Shown here: positions 9,036 to 17,063 of the stretch, one piece after another
How the letters are laid out: the number at the start of each line of letters is the position of its first letter
Position numbering within the stretch: the stretch's first letter is position 1
Assembly: GCA_035559815.1 (NCBI GenBank)
Contig: DATMAT010000004.1
Coordinates: 1-53,727 of the forward strand
Origin: Thermodesulfobacteriota bacterium
Lineage (GTDB): Bacteria > Desulfobacterota_D > UBA1144 > Nemesobacterales > CSP1-2
DNA length: 53,727 nt
Direction of reading: 5' to 3'
Translations under genes and position numbers: made by a program
Notes under the pieces: generated by a model
The model's database searches: none
The model's input: the letters and a program-made list of their open reading frames with translations, nothing else
Told to the model about the DNA's origin: nothing

Positions 9036-9848
9036 ATGCTCGATTTTTTTCTCGATTTACACCCTATAGTTCAAGCCTTTCTGGCCACCTGTTTTACCTG
9101 GGGAATGACTGCTCTCGGGGCAGCCACCGTTTTCTTGGCTAAGGACCTAAGCAGGAAGATATTGGATGGAATGCTCGGTTTTTCCGGAGGGGTTATGATA
9201 GCGGCCAGCATCTGGTCCCTACTTATCCCTTCGATCAGGATGTCTGAAGCAAGTGACCTCCCAGCCTGGTTTCCGGCCGTGGCAGGCTTTCTTATCGGAG
9301 GAGCTTTTCTCTTGAGCGTTGACAGAATATTGCCTCACCTTCATCTAGGATTCCCTACGCAAGAGGCTGAGGGAATTAAGACAAACTGGCAGCGGGTTAT
9401 ATTGCTTATTCTAGCCATAACCCTGCATAACATACCGGAAGGTCTTGCCGTTGGAGTGGCATTTGGGGCAGTTCTGTCTGGTCTTTCCGATGGGACGCTA
9501 TTCTCTGCTATCGCTCTGGCAGTCGGAATAGGAATTCAAAATTTTCCAGAAGGAGTGGCTGTAGCCATGCCCCTTCGCCGAGAGGGAATGCCAAGACTTA
9601 AGTGTTTTTGGTATGGGCAACTGTCTGCTGTCGTCGAGCCTGTAGCCGCCGTTATGGGAGCGGGGGCAGTTATCCTTATGCAACCCATACTGCCCTATGC
9701 CTTGAGCTTTGCTGCGGGAGCCATGATATTTGTGGTGATCGAAGAACTGGTCCCGGAATCTCAACGCGGCGGGAACGTGGATTTATCTACCATAGGGGTA
9801 ATGCTGGGCTTTGTGGTGATGATGATACTGGATGTGTCGTTTGGATGA
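9036..9848 (+). CDS. ZIP-family divalent metal transporter
   Basis: A 270-residue polytopic inner-membrane protein of the GufA/ZupT branch. The two metal-coordinating helices carry HNIPEGLAVGVAFG (about residues 132-145) and GIQNFPEGVAVAMP (about 168-181), the diagnostic HNxPEG and QNxPEG motifs. The linker between helices III and IV (residues 92-118) has only HLHLG, not a long histidine loop. It probably imports zinc or other divalent cations. AAAGGAG precedes the ATG. It is divergent from acsA and apparently monocistronic, sharing the palindrome-containing regulatory gap, which suggests co-control of a metal transporter with acetate metabolism. Confidence 0.88.
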   Translation: MLDFFLDLHPIVQAFLATCFTWGMTALGAATVFLAKDLSRKILDGMLGFSGGVMIAASIWSLLIPSIRMSEASDLPAWFPAVAGFLIGGAFLLSVDRILPHLHLGFPTQEAEGIKTNWQRVILLILAITLHNIPEGLAVGVAFGAVLSGLSDGTLFSAIALAVGIGIQNFPEGVAVAMPLRREGMPRLKCFWYGQLSAVVEPVAAVMGAGAVILMQPILPYALSFAAGAMIFVVIEELVPESQRGGNVDLSTIGVMLGFVVMMILDVSFG

Positions 9849-9948
9849 TATCAATTAAAACAAATAAATGATATATCATCCGCAATTTCGGCTTTAACAT
9901 ATTCTACAACTTCTACCAATTGGCTTATCTGAATCTAGCAAATATTTT

Positions 9949-9963
9949 TGGTCTCTTTCTTGC
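9949..9963 (+). promoter_or_regulatory. Possible sigma-54 promoter upstream of the MTH1187-family gene
   Basis: TGGTCTCTTTCTTGC has GG-N10-GC spacing and a good -12 TTGC, but the -24 box matches only TGG. It would give a leader of about 135 nt. No copy of the shared palindrome is nearby, so this is weaker than the others. Confidence 0.35.
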
Positions 9964-10108
9964 TACGTTATAAACCTAGATTTGAGTTTTCAATTAATCT
10001 TCTCTTCGTGATTAAAAGTGTTCTTGAAGAACAAAGTGGATTTTGGGTATAAAGAAAGAGGCAAGTCAGGAATTAAAAAAAACCAAACCAGGATAGGGAG
10101 GTGTTACT

Positions 10109-10426
10109 ATGGCACTTGCAGAAATTAGCGTTATACCTATTGGCACCCCTACGTCAAGCATAGGGGATTGGATTGCCGAGTCGGTAAGGGTACTTCAGAA
10201 GGAGAAGGTCAATTATGAAGTGAGTCCTATGGGGACTCTTATCGAAGGAAAAGCTTCGGATATCCTCAGGGTAGCGGGGAAAATGCACGAGTCGGCGTTA
10301 AAGAGGGGTGTAAAGCGCGTAGTTACAACTTTGGTAATCGATGACCGCCGGGATAAAGAAGTCACGATGAGGAGTAAGGTGGCATCGGTTAAAAAAAGGC
10401 TTAGGACTTCTCCCAAACCTAAATGA
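10109..10426 (+). CDS. MTH1187/YkoF-family thiamine-binding-type protein
   Basis: A 105-residue protein opening ALAEISVIPIGTPTSSIGDWIAESV and containing YEVSPMGTLIEG, both typical of the MTH1187 (former DUF77) ferredoxin-like fold. Members form tetramers and some bind thiamine or its precursors; the in vivo role is unsettled. GGGAGGTG lies 7 nt before the ATG. It is convergent with the hpf gene, ending 42 nt from it. A link to thiamine diphosphate supply for the nearby dehydrogenase is possible but unproven. Confidence 0.8.
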   Translation: MALAEISVIPIGTPTSSIGDWIAESVRVLQKEKVNYEVSPMGTLIEGKASDILRVAGKMHESALKRGVKRVVTTLVIDDRRDKEVTMRSKVASVKKRLRTSPKPK

Positions 10427-10468
10427 ATTTTTTAAAAGGGATATGTTCCGGGAGCTTAATCCATTAAT

Positions 10469-11023
10469 TTAAGTCTTCGAGGAAATAAGCCCGTATTTCC
10501 CGCTTTTTTTCCTATATATAACGTTTATCTCCTCCGTTTCTGCGTTTCTGAAAGGCAGAAAAAATCTTCCCTCATCCTGCAGCACCATGAGTGCCTCTTC
10601 TACGCTAAGCGGTTTCAATATCGGGAATTTTTCTTCCACCACGAGCTCGAGTGGGAGGGGGGAAACCTCTTCGGTATGGCTTTTGGCCTTTTCTCTGGCA
10701 ATTTCTTTTCTCCTCTCAAGACGCCTCTCTTTCAACCGGTTAAGCTGTCTCTCTATATCGTCTAGTGTAAACTCCAATGACCTATAAATATCGTTACTCT
10801 CCTCCCATGCGTGCAAGGTTCCCCCACCCGGGGTTTTCAGGTACACATCTATATCCACACGATGACGCTGTCTGTGCTTCTCTACATTGAAGGTTACGAC
10901 TACCTCTACTTCACCCTCACCTACTTCCCGGAGGTGTTGTTCGAATGACGAAAGCTTGTGCTCGACATAACTCCTCAAATCCTCAGACACGTCTATGCCT
11001 TTTCCTATAAGCTCTATGTTCAT
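10469..11023 (-). CDS. hpf: Ribosome hibernation promoting factor, long form
   Basis: 184 residues with the two domains of long HPF. The N-terminal S30AE/YfiA domain spans residues 1-105 (MNIELIGKGIDVSEDLRSYVEHKL, HRVDIDVYLKTPGG, DIYRSLEFTLDDIERQL); a charged linker follows; the C-terminal dimerisation domain spans about residues 130-184 (FPILKPLSVEEALMVLQ, FLPFRNAETEEINVIYRKKSGKYGLI). Long HPF pairs 70S ribosomes into inactive 100S dimers during starvation. ATG 11023 overlaps the stop of the phosphoribosyltransferase (11020), so both are translated from one transcript whose sigma-54 promoter lies at 11732-11746. Ribosome dormancy under sigma-54 fits the stress theme here. Confidence 0.92.
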   Translation of the reverse strand: MNIELIGKGIDVSEDLRSYVEHKLSSFEQHLREVGEGEVEVVVTFNVEKHRQRHRVDIDVYLKTPGGGTLHAWEESNDIYRSLEFTLDDIERQLNRLKERRLERRKEIAREKAKSHTEEVSPLPLELVVEEKFPILKPLSVEEALMVLQDEGRFFLPFRNAETEEINVIYRKKSGKYGLISSKT

Positions 11024-11715
11024 TCACTTCCCTCCTTATGAAATTTATCTCTTTTCTTGCTTTCATCCAGATATTTCTTAACTTCCTCGTCCGATACCTG
11101 TCTGAAGTCGAAGTAGTGCACGCCAACTGCTATGAAGGGAGAAGGTGTGTGCAGAATGACTAGCTTGTCGGCAAGCCCGGATAGTTCCTCAATCATATCG
11201 CGAGGCGCTACCGGCACGGCTACGATTAATTCCTTAACCCGAGAAGCCTTAAGAGCGCGTATGCTGGCTATCATGGTTGCCCCGGTGGCTACTCCATCGT
11301 CGACCAGAATTACTGTTTTTCCAGAAAGAGGAGGTGATTCCACTCCGCCCCGGTAAAGCATCTGACGGCGTTTAATCTCCTTTTTTTGGTAGGATATTTC
11401 TTGCTCTAAATACCCATCCGGACAGTAATCCATCAAATCTTGGTTAAGGAATACCTCTCCATTTTCAGCCAACGCTCCCAGTGCCAACTCCGGGTTATCC
11501 GGAAACCTCAATTTCCTGGTTATGAAAACATCCAGAGGAGCACCTAGGGTTTTAGCCACCTCAAAGGCAACCGGAACCCCGCCTCGCGGCAGGGCCAATA
11601 CCATTAGATTCTCGGCTGCTTTATATTTCTTGAGCCTTTCGGCTAGTTTTATTCCGGCCTCTTTTCTATCATGAAAGAGCTTATTTTCTTCTTCACGCAC
11701 CATTTGACTACCCAT
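11020..11715 (-). CDS. Phosphoribosyltransferase-domain protein
   Basis: A type I PRTase fold protein of up to 231 residues: LALPRGGVPVAFEVAKTLGAPLDVFITRKL near the N-terminus and the PRPP loop VILVDDGVATGATM (about residues 135-148). This ComF-like stand-alone family often sits with stress and low-oxygen genes; its substrate is unknown. Start choice is uncertain: ATG 11715, ATG 11703 or GTG 11700, none with a Shine-Dalgarno; the predicted sigma-54 start near 11720 would make the 11715 start almost leaderless. It overlaps hpf by 4 nt. Confidence 0.82.
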   Translation of the reverse strand: MGSQMVREEENKLFHDRKEAGIKLAERLKKYKAAENLMVLALPRGGVPVAFEVAKTLGAPLDVFITRKLRFPDNPELALGALAENGEVFLNQDLMDYCPDGYLEQEISYQKKEIKRRQMLYRGGVESPPLSGKTVILVDDGVATGATMIASIRALKASRVKELIVAVPVAPRDMIEELSGLADKLVILHTPSPFIAVGVHYFDFRQVSDEEVKKYLDESKKRDKFHKEGSE

Positions 11716-11731
11716 TTTAAATGTTTTAATA

Positions 11732-11746
11732 GCAAACAGTATGCCA
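11732..11746 (-). promoter_or_regulatory. Sigma-54 promoter of phosphoribosyltransferase-hpf
   Basis: The minus strand reads TGGCATACTGTTTGC, an excellent match with GG-N10-GC spacing. The predicted start is about 11720. The shared palindrome lies about 75-100 bp upstream at 11822-11845. Confidence 0.72.
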
Positions 11747-11821
11747 ATAGCTTTCTAAGGAGTAATGCCTCAAAACCCATTAATTAAATTTAGTTAACCC
11801 AACCGACTTGGGAATCGCTAT

Positions 11822-11845
11822 TGTCAGTTGTCTTAAATTCTGACG
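11822..11845. promoter_or_regulatory. Shared palindromic upstream activator site, copy B
   Basis: TGTCAG, core TTGTCTTAAATT, then CTGACG. Relative to copy A it differs at two of 24 positions. It lies between two divergent sigma-54 promoters (11732-11746 minus, 11919-11933 plus) in a 333-bp gap that holds no gene. Confidence 0.72.
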
Positions 11846-11918
11846 GATAAAAACCTTGTACAATAATGTATTCTACTCAATCTTCAAATACTTGGGCAGG
11901 TTAGGGTCGGTGATTAGT

Positions 11919-11933
11919 TGGCATATTGTTTGC
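11919..11933 (+). promoter_or_regulatory. Sigma-54 promoter of the YbaK-family gene
   Basis: TGGCATATTGTTTGC matches TGGCAC-N5-TTGC with exact spacing. Predicted start is about 11945, giving a leader of about 104 nt before ATG 12049. The shared palindrome is about 75 bp upstream. Confidence 0.74.
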
Positions 11934-11970
11934 CCAAATAAAACATGAGGAAAGCTAAAATTTATTAGGA

Positions 11971-12030
11971 CTTATGAGGTATAAGAAGCGGCTCTCTGAA
12001 TCTGGATCATTACTCGTCTGCCCTCATAAG
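11971..12030 (+). promoter_or_regulatory. Leader inverted repeat in front of the YbaK-family gene
   Basis: CTTATGAGG at 11971-11979 is exactly complementary to CCTCATAAG at 12022-12030, with a 42-nt loop, all inside the predicted untranslated leader and ending 7 nt before the AAGGGGAGG ribosome-binding site. It could form a closing stem that presents or hides the start; no known riboswitch fold is recognised. Confidence 0.4.
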
Positions 12031-12048
12031 AACTAAGGGGAGGTAGCA

Positions 12049-12522
12049 ATGTCGGTTTCCGAGAGATTAAAGGATTTTCTTGACCAGAACAAAATCAAAT
12101 ACAATCTGATCTCACACTCTAAGGCGTATACGGCTCAGGAATTAGCGCACAAGATGCATATCTCCGGACTGGAAATAGCCAAGGTAGTCATTGTCAAAAC
12201 GGACGGCCAATTTGCCATGGCGGTTATGCCCGCACCGCATCATATCGATTTCGGCAGGTTTAAAGAAGCCACTGGAATTAAGAATGTTGAGCTGGCTACG
12301 GAGAGGGAATTTAAGAATCTATTCCCGGATTGTGAGGTTGGAGCGATGCCCCCTTTCGGCAATTTATACGGTCTACCTGTTTATGTGGCTAAGCCCTTAG
12401 AAGAAGACGAATACATTGTGTTTAACGCCGGCAGCCATACCGAAGCTATTCGCATGGAATATAGAGAGTTCGAACGATTGGTAAAACCGATCGTGATTGA
12501 ATACACAAGAGCAGGAAAGTAG
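12049..12522 (+). CDS. YbaK/ProX-family aminoacyl-tRNA deacylase-like protein
   Basis: A 157-residue protein of the YbaK/EbsC superfamily: LIEHSKAYTAQE-type N-terminus (LISHSKAYTAQELAH), KVVIVKTDGQFAMAVMPA with the conserved lysine, and the C-terminal GAMPPFGNLYGLPVYV followed by NAGSHTEAIRM. Such proteins hydrolyse mischarged aminoacyl-tRNA in trans. GGGGAGG precedes the ATG. It is monocistronic, divergent from phosphoribosyltransferase-hpf, and preceded by a strong sigma-54 promoter. Family is firm; the amino acid edited is unknown. Confidence 0.85.
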   Translation: MSVSERLKDFLDQNKIKYNLISHSKAYTAQELAHKMHISGLEIAKVVIVKTDGQFAMAVMPAPHHIDFGRFKEATGIKNVELATEREFKNLFPDCEVGAMPPFGNLYGLPVYVAKPLEEDEYIVFNAGSHTEAIRMEYREFERLVKPIVIEYTRAGK

Positions 12523-12651
12523 AATAGAGATAACGGCCGAAACAACCGGGTAGGGTGTTGGTTTTGCTGCCCTAGGAAGGTTTATTCCAGATTGTCAAGA
12601 TGGCTAAGACATCTCCTAAATTCCTGATTTGCTCGTTAAGGAGGACTGTAG

Positions 12652-13548
12652 ATGGAAAAGATAGACAAAATACTCTGGGCTACGGACGGATCCAGGGAGG
12701 CTAGGTATGCCCTTGGCTATGCTAAGCTTCTTGCAAAGACTTTCAATTCGGAAATCATCGGTCTTCATGTAATAAAAGTGGGCAGTAAAAAATGGTGGGG
12801 TCTTCTTGGCAAGAAAGTGGACCTTGCTGAATGGTCTAAAGATACCGCGGACAAGTGGTTTGTTTTATTCGAAGGGGTGAAGGAAAACCTGAAGAGAGAG
12901 GGATTAAAGTTCAACTATAAAGTTGTAACCGGCCTGCCCGATGAGAGGATTGTAGAAACTGCCGAGAAAGAGAAGGTCGGTCTTATCATCATGGGGAAAA
13001 GGGGGTTCGGCCTCAAGGATAGATTGTTGGTCGGCAGTAATACGATCAAAGTTCTACAGGGGTCGCAAATACCGGTCTTGGCGGTCAAGAGCGGTAACGG
13101 AAGGTCGCTGCCAAGGGTGAGGAGAATACTGGTGCCTTTTGACCTGGCCGAGAAATTCGATTCGGCCTTAAGATATGCCCTCTATTTTGGTAAAGCCTTT
13201 AACGCAACCGTTTCCCTGGTGTATGTTCTCGAGCTTATCAGCTATCCCTACGAATTTCCGCTTAATATATTGAATGAGATGAGAGAGGAGTATGATAAAG
13301 AGCTTAAGGCCAAAATAAAGGAATTATCCTATCCGGGGTCTAATCGGGTAAAAATCAAGCATAAGGTAATAGAGTCTATAAATCCTTATTTGGGCATCGT
13401 TGCGTTTGCCGAAGATGAGAAACCGGACCTCATCATCATGAACACTCACGGGCGGAAGGGTATTAAAAGGCTGGCGCTGGGAAGCGTCGCCGAAAAAGTG
13501 ATTCAAGAGGCGCCCTATTCCATATTGGCGCTAAAGCCGTCGAAATAA
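12652..13548 (+). CDS. Universal stress protein, two tandem UspA domains
   Basis: 298 residues: UspA domain 1 (about 3-146) and domain 2 (about 158-297). Both carry the ATP-binding signature: MGKRGFGLKDRLLVGSNT in the first and MNTHGRKGIKRLALGSVAEKV in the second. Tandem Usp proteins are cytoplasmic and bind ATP/AMP in starvation, hypoxia or membrane-stress responses. AAGGAGG lies 9 nt before the ATG. The upstream gap carries a degenerate half of the shared palindrome near 12595-12620 (on the minus strand ATGTCTTAG then TTGACA) and a poor GG-N10-GC site near 12553; these do not by themselves prove the same control. It is paralogous to the gene at 20553. Confidence 0.9.
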   Translation: MEKIDKILWATDGSREARYALGYAKLLAKTFNSEIIGLHVIKVGSKKWWGLLGKKVDLAEWSKDTADKWFVLFEGVKENLKREGLKFNYKVVTGLPDERIVETAEKEKVGLIIMGKRGFGLKDRLLVGSNTIKVLQGSQIPVLAVKSGNGRSLPRVRRILVPFDLAEKFDSALRYALYFGKAFNATVSLVYVLELISYPYEFPLNILNEMREEYDKELKAKIKELSYPGSNRVKIKHKVIESINPYLGIVAFAEDEKPDLIIMNTHGRKGIKRLALGSVAEKVIQEAPYSILALKPSK

Positions 13549-13678
13549 GCTTGAGAAATTTGAGCCAGTTTTACTAGGCTCTTACATTACGCATTTCAAA
13601 TCCCGGGTTATAATAAAGTAAACGATCCTGAAAGATTGGGTATTTTACGTCCAGGCAGCGAGTTAATCGTAAAAGATT

Positions 13679-14353
13679 ATGACTAAGGAAAAACCATTAG
13701 ATAATAAATCTTCAGACCGGTTACCGGAAAGAGGAGTGGAAGAAAATGCCGTAAAGTTCAAAGCGGAAGAAGGCGTTTCTGCTCCACCCGCCCTTCTTCG
13801 AACCCGTCTGGTGCTGGATACAAGCCTGTTTGTTAATCCGGATGCTCAGCGTCAGCTTGGCAAGAATCTAGAAGATGCGGTGCAAAAACTTTTAAGAACT
13901 GCTCGGGTAAAAAACATTGAGCTCTATATGCCCATCTCTATCTTTCGTGAATTATCCCACTTTGCTCCCCCGGAAGCGCTAATATCTTTTCGACAGGAGG
14001 CCATAGTGCGCGCACCCGACCTCTATAATCTTCAGGTCCCGGCCGCAGTATTCCAAGCGTTTATTCGTGAGTTACGGGAGCGTATAAACAAGGGCCTGAG
14101 AATAGCGGAGGAGGCAGTGTATAGGGAGCCTACAGCCGATAACCTCCGCCGATTGAGACAACAATACCGAGAGGTGCTGCGAGCCGGTATAGTTGACAGC
14201 GTGGAGGACCTGGACGTAGTATTGCTGGCCAAAGAGATTGGGGGGGCGATTTTATCCGCGGATGAGGGAATCGCTAAGATGGCGGAGGCATTGGGTATAG
14301 AGGTTATATCCGCCAATTACTTCATCCAGATATATGCAGTCGAAGAAAGCTGA
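13679..14353 (+). CDS. RNA ligase partner protein, PIN-like (MJ0548/TIGR03875-type)
   Basis: A 224-residue protein. After a charged N-terminal 35 residues it has RLVLDTSLFVNPDAQRQLG, whose Asp opens a PIN-like nuclease fold, and DVVLLAKEIGGAILSADEGIAKMAEALGIEVI near the end with the second acidic cluster. This family is named for its constant position next to Rnl3-type RNA ligases in archaea and a few bacteria; whether it cuts RNA is not established. The ligase starts 12 nt downstream. A TATAAT at 13609-13614 may be the -10 element; its -35 is poor. There is no good Shine-Dalgarno before ATG 13679. Confidence 0.82.
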   Translation: MTKEKPLDNKSSDRLPERGVEENAVKFKAEEGVSAPPALLRTRLVLDTSLFVNPDAQRQLGKNLEDAVQKLLRTARVKNIELYMPISIFRELSHFAPPEALISFRQEAIVRAPDLYNLQVPAAVFQAFIRELRERINKGLRIAEEAVYREPTADNLRRLRQQYREVLRAGIVDSVEDLDVVLLAKEIGGAILSADEGIAKMAEALGIEVISANYFIQIYAVEES

Positions 14354-14365
14354 GGGTGAGATAGG

Positions 14366-15454
14366 ATGCCCGATAGGACACGCGGGGTTGAAGAGCAGGA
14401 TTATAACGGGGTCAAGTACTGGCGGTATGCGGACGATGTCGGTCACACCCTCAGGGGGACTGTCGTTTTATTCGATTCGAGCGGGCAAATCCCGATACGT
14501 ACTGTTCCCGGCTTCCCTCATATAAACCGGGTTTATCGCCTGCGCTCCGGCGTGAGACGCTTTTTCCATACCAATCCATTTTTTGTCGAGGAGAAACTCG
14601 ATGGATATAATGTGAGACTCTTAATCCACCGGGGTCAACCCCTGGCTTTGACCCGGGGCGGATTTATATGCCCGTTCACTACGGAGTGGGCAGAAATCTG
14701 GTGGCGCCGATACAGGCTCGATCGCTTTTTTGCCGATTACCCGGATTGTGTGCTGTTTAGCGAGGTACTGGGAGATAATCCCTATAATTCTCAGAGGGAC
14801 CCGGCTATATCCCCGGGACTTTATTTTTTCGTGTTCGATATCCTGGGAGGAGACGGGGAATTTCTCCATGTTCGCGACCGCTACCGGGTCGCAGAAAATT
14901 ACGAACTGCCGACGGTGCCCCTTTTGGGACAGTTTTCTTCTGACCGTATTGAAGAGTTATTCGAGGTTCTCCGTGACCTCAACGAGAAGGAACGGGAAGG
15001 CGTGGTGCTCAAGAGCCCTACGAGCAAAAGGGCTATGAAGTTTGTGACACCGAGTACGGACCTCCGCGATATCAAAGATAATCTTATCCTGGAATTTGAC
15101 CTGGAACCCCGTTTTATCATCAACCGACTATTGAGGGCGTCGCTTTTTATAAAGGAATTTGGCCTGGACGAGGATGAATACGCTAGCCGTCTTGGCCGGG
15201 CCTTTCTGGATGGATACGGATCGCTCGAGGCATTCGAGTCGGCAAGCGAGACCTATAATATATATGTCCAAAATTTAAAAACATGGAATGCGCTTCGCCA
15301 TATGCTCAGCGGACATGTCACGATTAAAGTGGAGCACGTCCTGCCGGCAAGCCTGAATGGTATAGAGATGTTGAATGTGAAATTTAGGCGGGTCTTTCCA
15401 AAAAGCACCCGTCGTTACCGTGAAGTGCTGCGGGGCTACGGTCATATTGATTGA
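14366..15454 (+). CDS. ATP-dependent RNA ligase, Rnl3/Pab1020 family
   Basis: 362 residues. Motif I EEKLDGYNVRL gives the adenylated lysine at about K77. Then come LFSEVLGDNPYN, motif III YFFVFDIL (about 152-159), motif IV EGVVLKSP and motif V AMKFV (about 225-236), followed by the helical C-terminal domain (about 245-362) found in the homodimeric archaeal enzymes. The family seals or circularises single-stranded RNA through an RNA-adenylate. The pair with the PIN-like partner plus rtcA convergent 393 bp downstream suggests an RNA end-processing and sealing module. Few bacteria have this ligase, so archaeal ancestry by transfer is likely. Confidence 0.88.
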   Translation: MPDRTRGVEEQDYNGVKYWRYADDVGHTLRGTVVLFDSSGQIPIRTVPGFPHINRVYRLRSGVRRFFHTNPFFVEEKLDGYNVRLLIHRGQPLALTRGGFICPFTTEWAEIWWRRYRLDRFFADYPDCVLFSEVLGDNPYNSQRDPAISPGLYFFVFDILGGDGEFLHVRDRYRVAENYELPTVPLLGQFSSDRIEELFEVLRDLNEKEREGVVLKSPTSKRAMKFVTPSTDLRDIKDNLILEFDLEPRFIINRLLRASLFIKEFGLDEDEYASRLGRAFLDGYGSLEAFESASETYNIYVQNLKTWNALRHMLSGHVTIKVEHVLPASLNGIEMLNVKFRRVFPKSTRRYREVLRGYGHID

Positions 15455-15847
15455 GTTAAACGACGGAGAAATCTATTCGGATTGATCAAGGCTGCTTAGC
15501 CTTCGTGTATGATGAGCAAAGCCGAGGGAGTGGGGGTGATTCACTCCCCCTGCAGCTGCTTGCTGCAGGGTGTTTCATTGCGTAAAGTTTTTCGGCGGAT
15601 GTAAATCCGCTCATCCTGAGCTAGGTCGAAGGATGTCTGTATTGTTATTCTGGACCCCAGCGGCGAGTCGAAGTGCTAAGAGTCTGCTCTGAGCACTTCG
15701 ATTTCCCGAGGACAGACTTACCAAAGGGATGAATTCCGCAACCGAAACAATCTCATTTTTGAAAGCTAATATTACTTGAACATTCTGCCGGGATAGGCCG
15801 TGAGGTGCCTATAAACTTGTTGAGTATAAATATTTTACGAGTGCATT
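15455..15847. repeat. Gene-free stretch with hairpins and dispersed repeat blocks
   Basis: This gap between the convergent RNA ligase and rtcA holds no gene. It contains a GC-rich double hairpin near 15524-15573 (GGGAGTGGGGG/CCCCC arms, then CTGCAGC..GCTGCAGG), which may end ligase transcription. At 15597-15720 follow blocks such as CTCATCCTGAGC, GGTCGAAGGATG and paired CGAAGTGC/GCACTTCG arms. Related blocks recur at 23190-23345 and 24598-24655. The sequence GCTGCTTAGCCTT near 15490 recurs inverted at 23342-23354. Confidence 0.6.
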
Positions 15848-16882
15848 TTATCTAGGATAACTTCCATCAATTAAGACCTCTCCGCCCTCAATTTGAATCT
15901 TAGTACCTTCTAAAAATCTTCTTACGACCTCAGCATTAGTCTTCATATGCTCGGTGGTTTTAGGAATTTTAAAATATGACCTGCCCGAGGATAGAGCCAA
16001 AGGGAGGATTAACTGGTCAGCCATGTTCTCATCTACCGTCGCATCGCTCTTGAGAAAATCAATCAACTTTTTACACGCCTCCTCCGCCACCGTCTCCATT
16101 CTTTTTCCTATTTCTCCGATGGAACTGAAGCTTACGGTGGTGTTCTTGAACGCTGCTTTCAGGAATACGATTGCTCCACGCCCATAAGACGGGAGCTCTA
16201 CTACTTCCGCCTCATTAGGAATATCGTTTTCATCGAGAACCTTACTAAGCTTTTTTCTTCCCCTTTCTGCAACCTCCGTCGAAAGACCCCCCACCGCGGA
16301 AATACCATAAACCTTCAATAATTCGCCACGTTCCCGGACCTCAAGCGATGAGATTGTCGCCGCGGGCTCGATTTTGGATACCATTTCTCCCCCGCCCTTC
16401 GGATAAAAACCGGCGCGCTTTAGCTCTAAATCCGCCTGGAAACCTATCCGTTTCATGAATGGTAGCCACTCTTCCTTAAGGAACTCAAATGGTGGGCTCC
16501 AGGGAACATGGGTTCCCCCGGTTATGTTGACCAGAGATACAGAGTTTCCCCGGAGGGCTAAAGGAAAGAAAATGGTCTGAAGAACCAGGGAGGTTGATCC
16601 TGCTGTTCCGATGTCGAAGTTGTACTCTCCCGATAGAACCTCTTTCGGAACAAACCTGAGAAAAGCAGAACCAAGTTCAGCCCCCTCCAGGCTGGCGGAG
16701 CATATCCTGGCTGCGGCGTTTACCGAGGCCAGATGTTGATGCCGCAGTCCTGGGTTTTTTCTTCCTGCTCTTATATTTGCTATTTCAAATGGCGCTCCGG
16801 TTATGATGGAGAGTGAAAGGGATGTTCTGAGAATCTGCCCTCCACCCTCTCCCGAAGACCCGTCAATTTCTATGAAATTCAT
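15848..16882 (-). CDS. rtcA: RNA 3'-terminal phosphate cyclase
   Basis: 344 residues, usual length. N-terminal IDGSSGEGGGQILRTSLSLS and NIRAGRKNPGLRHQH, the central GTHVPWSPPFEFLKEEWLP, then FYPKGGGEM, and near the C-terminus TTEHMKTNAEVV with the nucleophilic histidine at about H312 that takes AMP from ATP. The enzyme converts RNA 3'-phosphates to 2',3'-cyclic phosphates. In many bacteria rtcA is paired with rtcB; here it is alone, convergent with an Rnl3 ligase, which makes a functional link probable but unproven. No good sigma-54 site was found in front of it. Confidence 0.93.
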   Translation of the reverse strand: MNFIEIDGSSGEGGGQILRTSLSLSIITGAPFEIANIRAGRKNPGLRHQHLASVNAAARICSASLEGAELGSAFLRFVPKEVLSGEYNFDIGTAGSTSLVLQTIFFPLALRGNSVSLVNITGGTHVPWSPPFEFLKEEWLPFMKRIGFQADLELKRAGFYPKGGGEMVSKIEPAATISSLEVRERGELLKVYGISAVGGLSTEVAERGRKKLSKVLDENDIPNEAEVVELPSYGRGAIVFLKAAFKNTTVSFSSIGEIGKRMETVAEEACKKLIDFLKSDATVDENMADQLILPLALSSGRSYFKIPKTTEHMKTNAEVVRRFLEGTKIQIEGGEVLIDGSYPR

Positions 16883-17037
16883 GAAAAACTCCGCAGCGAT
16901 TTCACTACCTAACGTATAAGGATACAGAATTTGTTCTGTCCAAGTAAAACTATCTTTTATTCCCGGACAACCTAAGTAACTCTGATTGTCCAGCAGTTAA
17001 TCAAATATGAATTGTTCCATTGTGTACTATTATAGGC

Positions 17038-17052
17038 TGGTATAAGACTTGC
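17038..17052 (+). promoter_or_regulatory. Candidate sigma-54 promoter of rpoH
   Basis: TGGTATAAGACTTGC keeps GG-N10-GC with a good -12. The predicted start, about 17064, coincides with the first ATG of rpoH, which would make the message leaderless; this either argues for a downstream start codon or against the promoter. An inverted pair GGACAA/TTGTCC lies at about 16966-16992. Confidence 0.45.
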
Positions 17053-17063
17053 TTGAAAATTAC

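Noticed and set aside
12553-12620. Sigma-54-like site and half palindrome before the tandem Usp gene at 12652
   Set aside because: The promoter match is poor and the half palindrome (ATGTCTTAG..TTGACA) lies downstream of it, the wrong order for an enhancer site; recorded only as a weak resemblance.
15520-15575. CRISPR-like or tRNA-like fold suggested by repeated hairpins
   Set aside because: There are no regularly spaced direct repeats and no cloverleaf; the arms are simple inverted repeats.
16885-16902. GG-N10-GC match on the minus strand in front of rtcA
   Set aside because: The -24 and -12 boxes match only the dinucleotides and the site would leave almost no leader.
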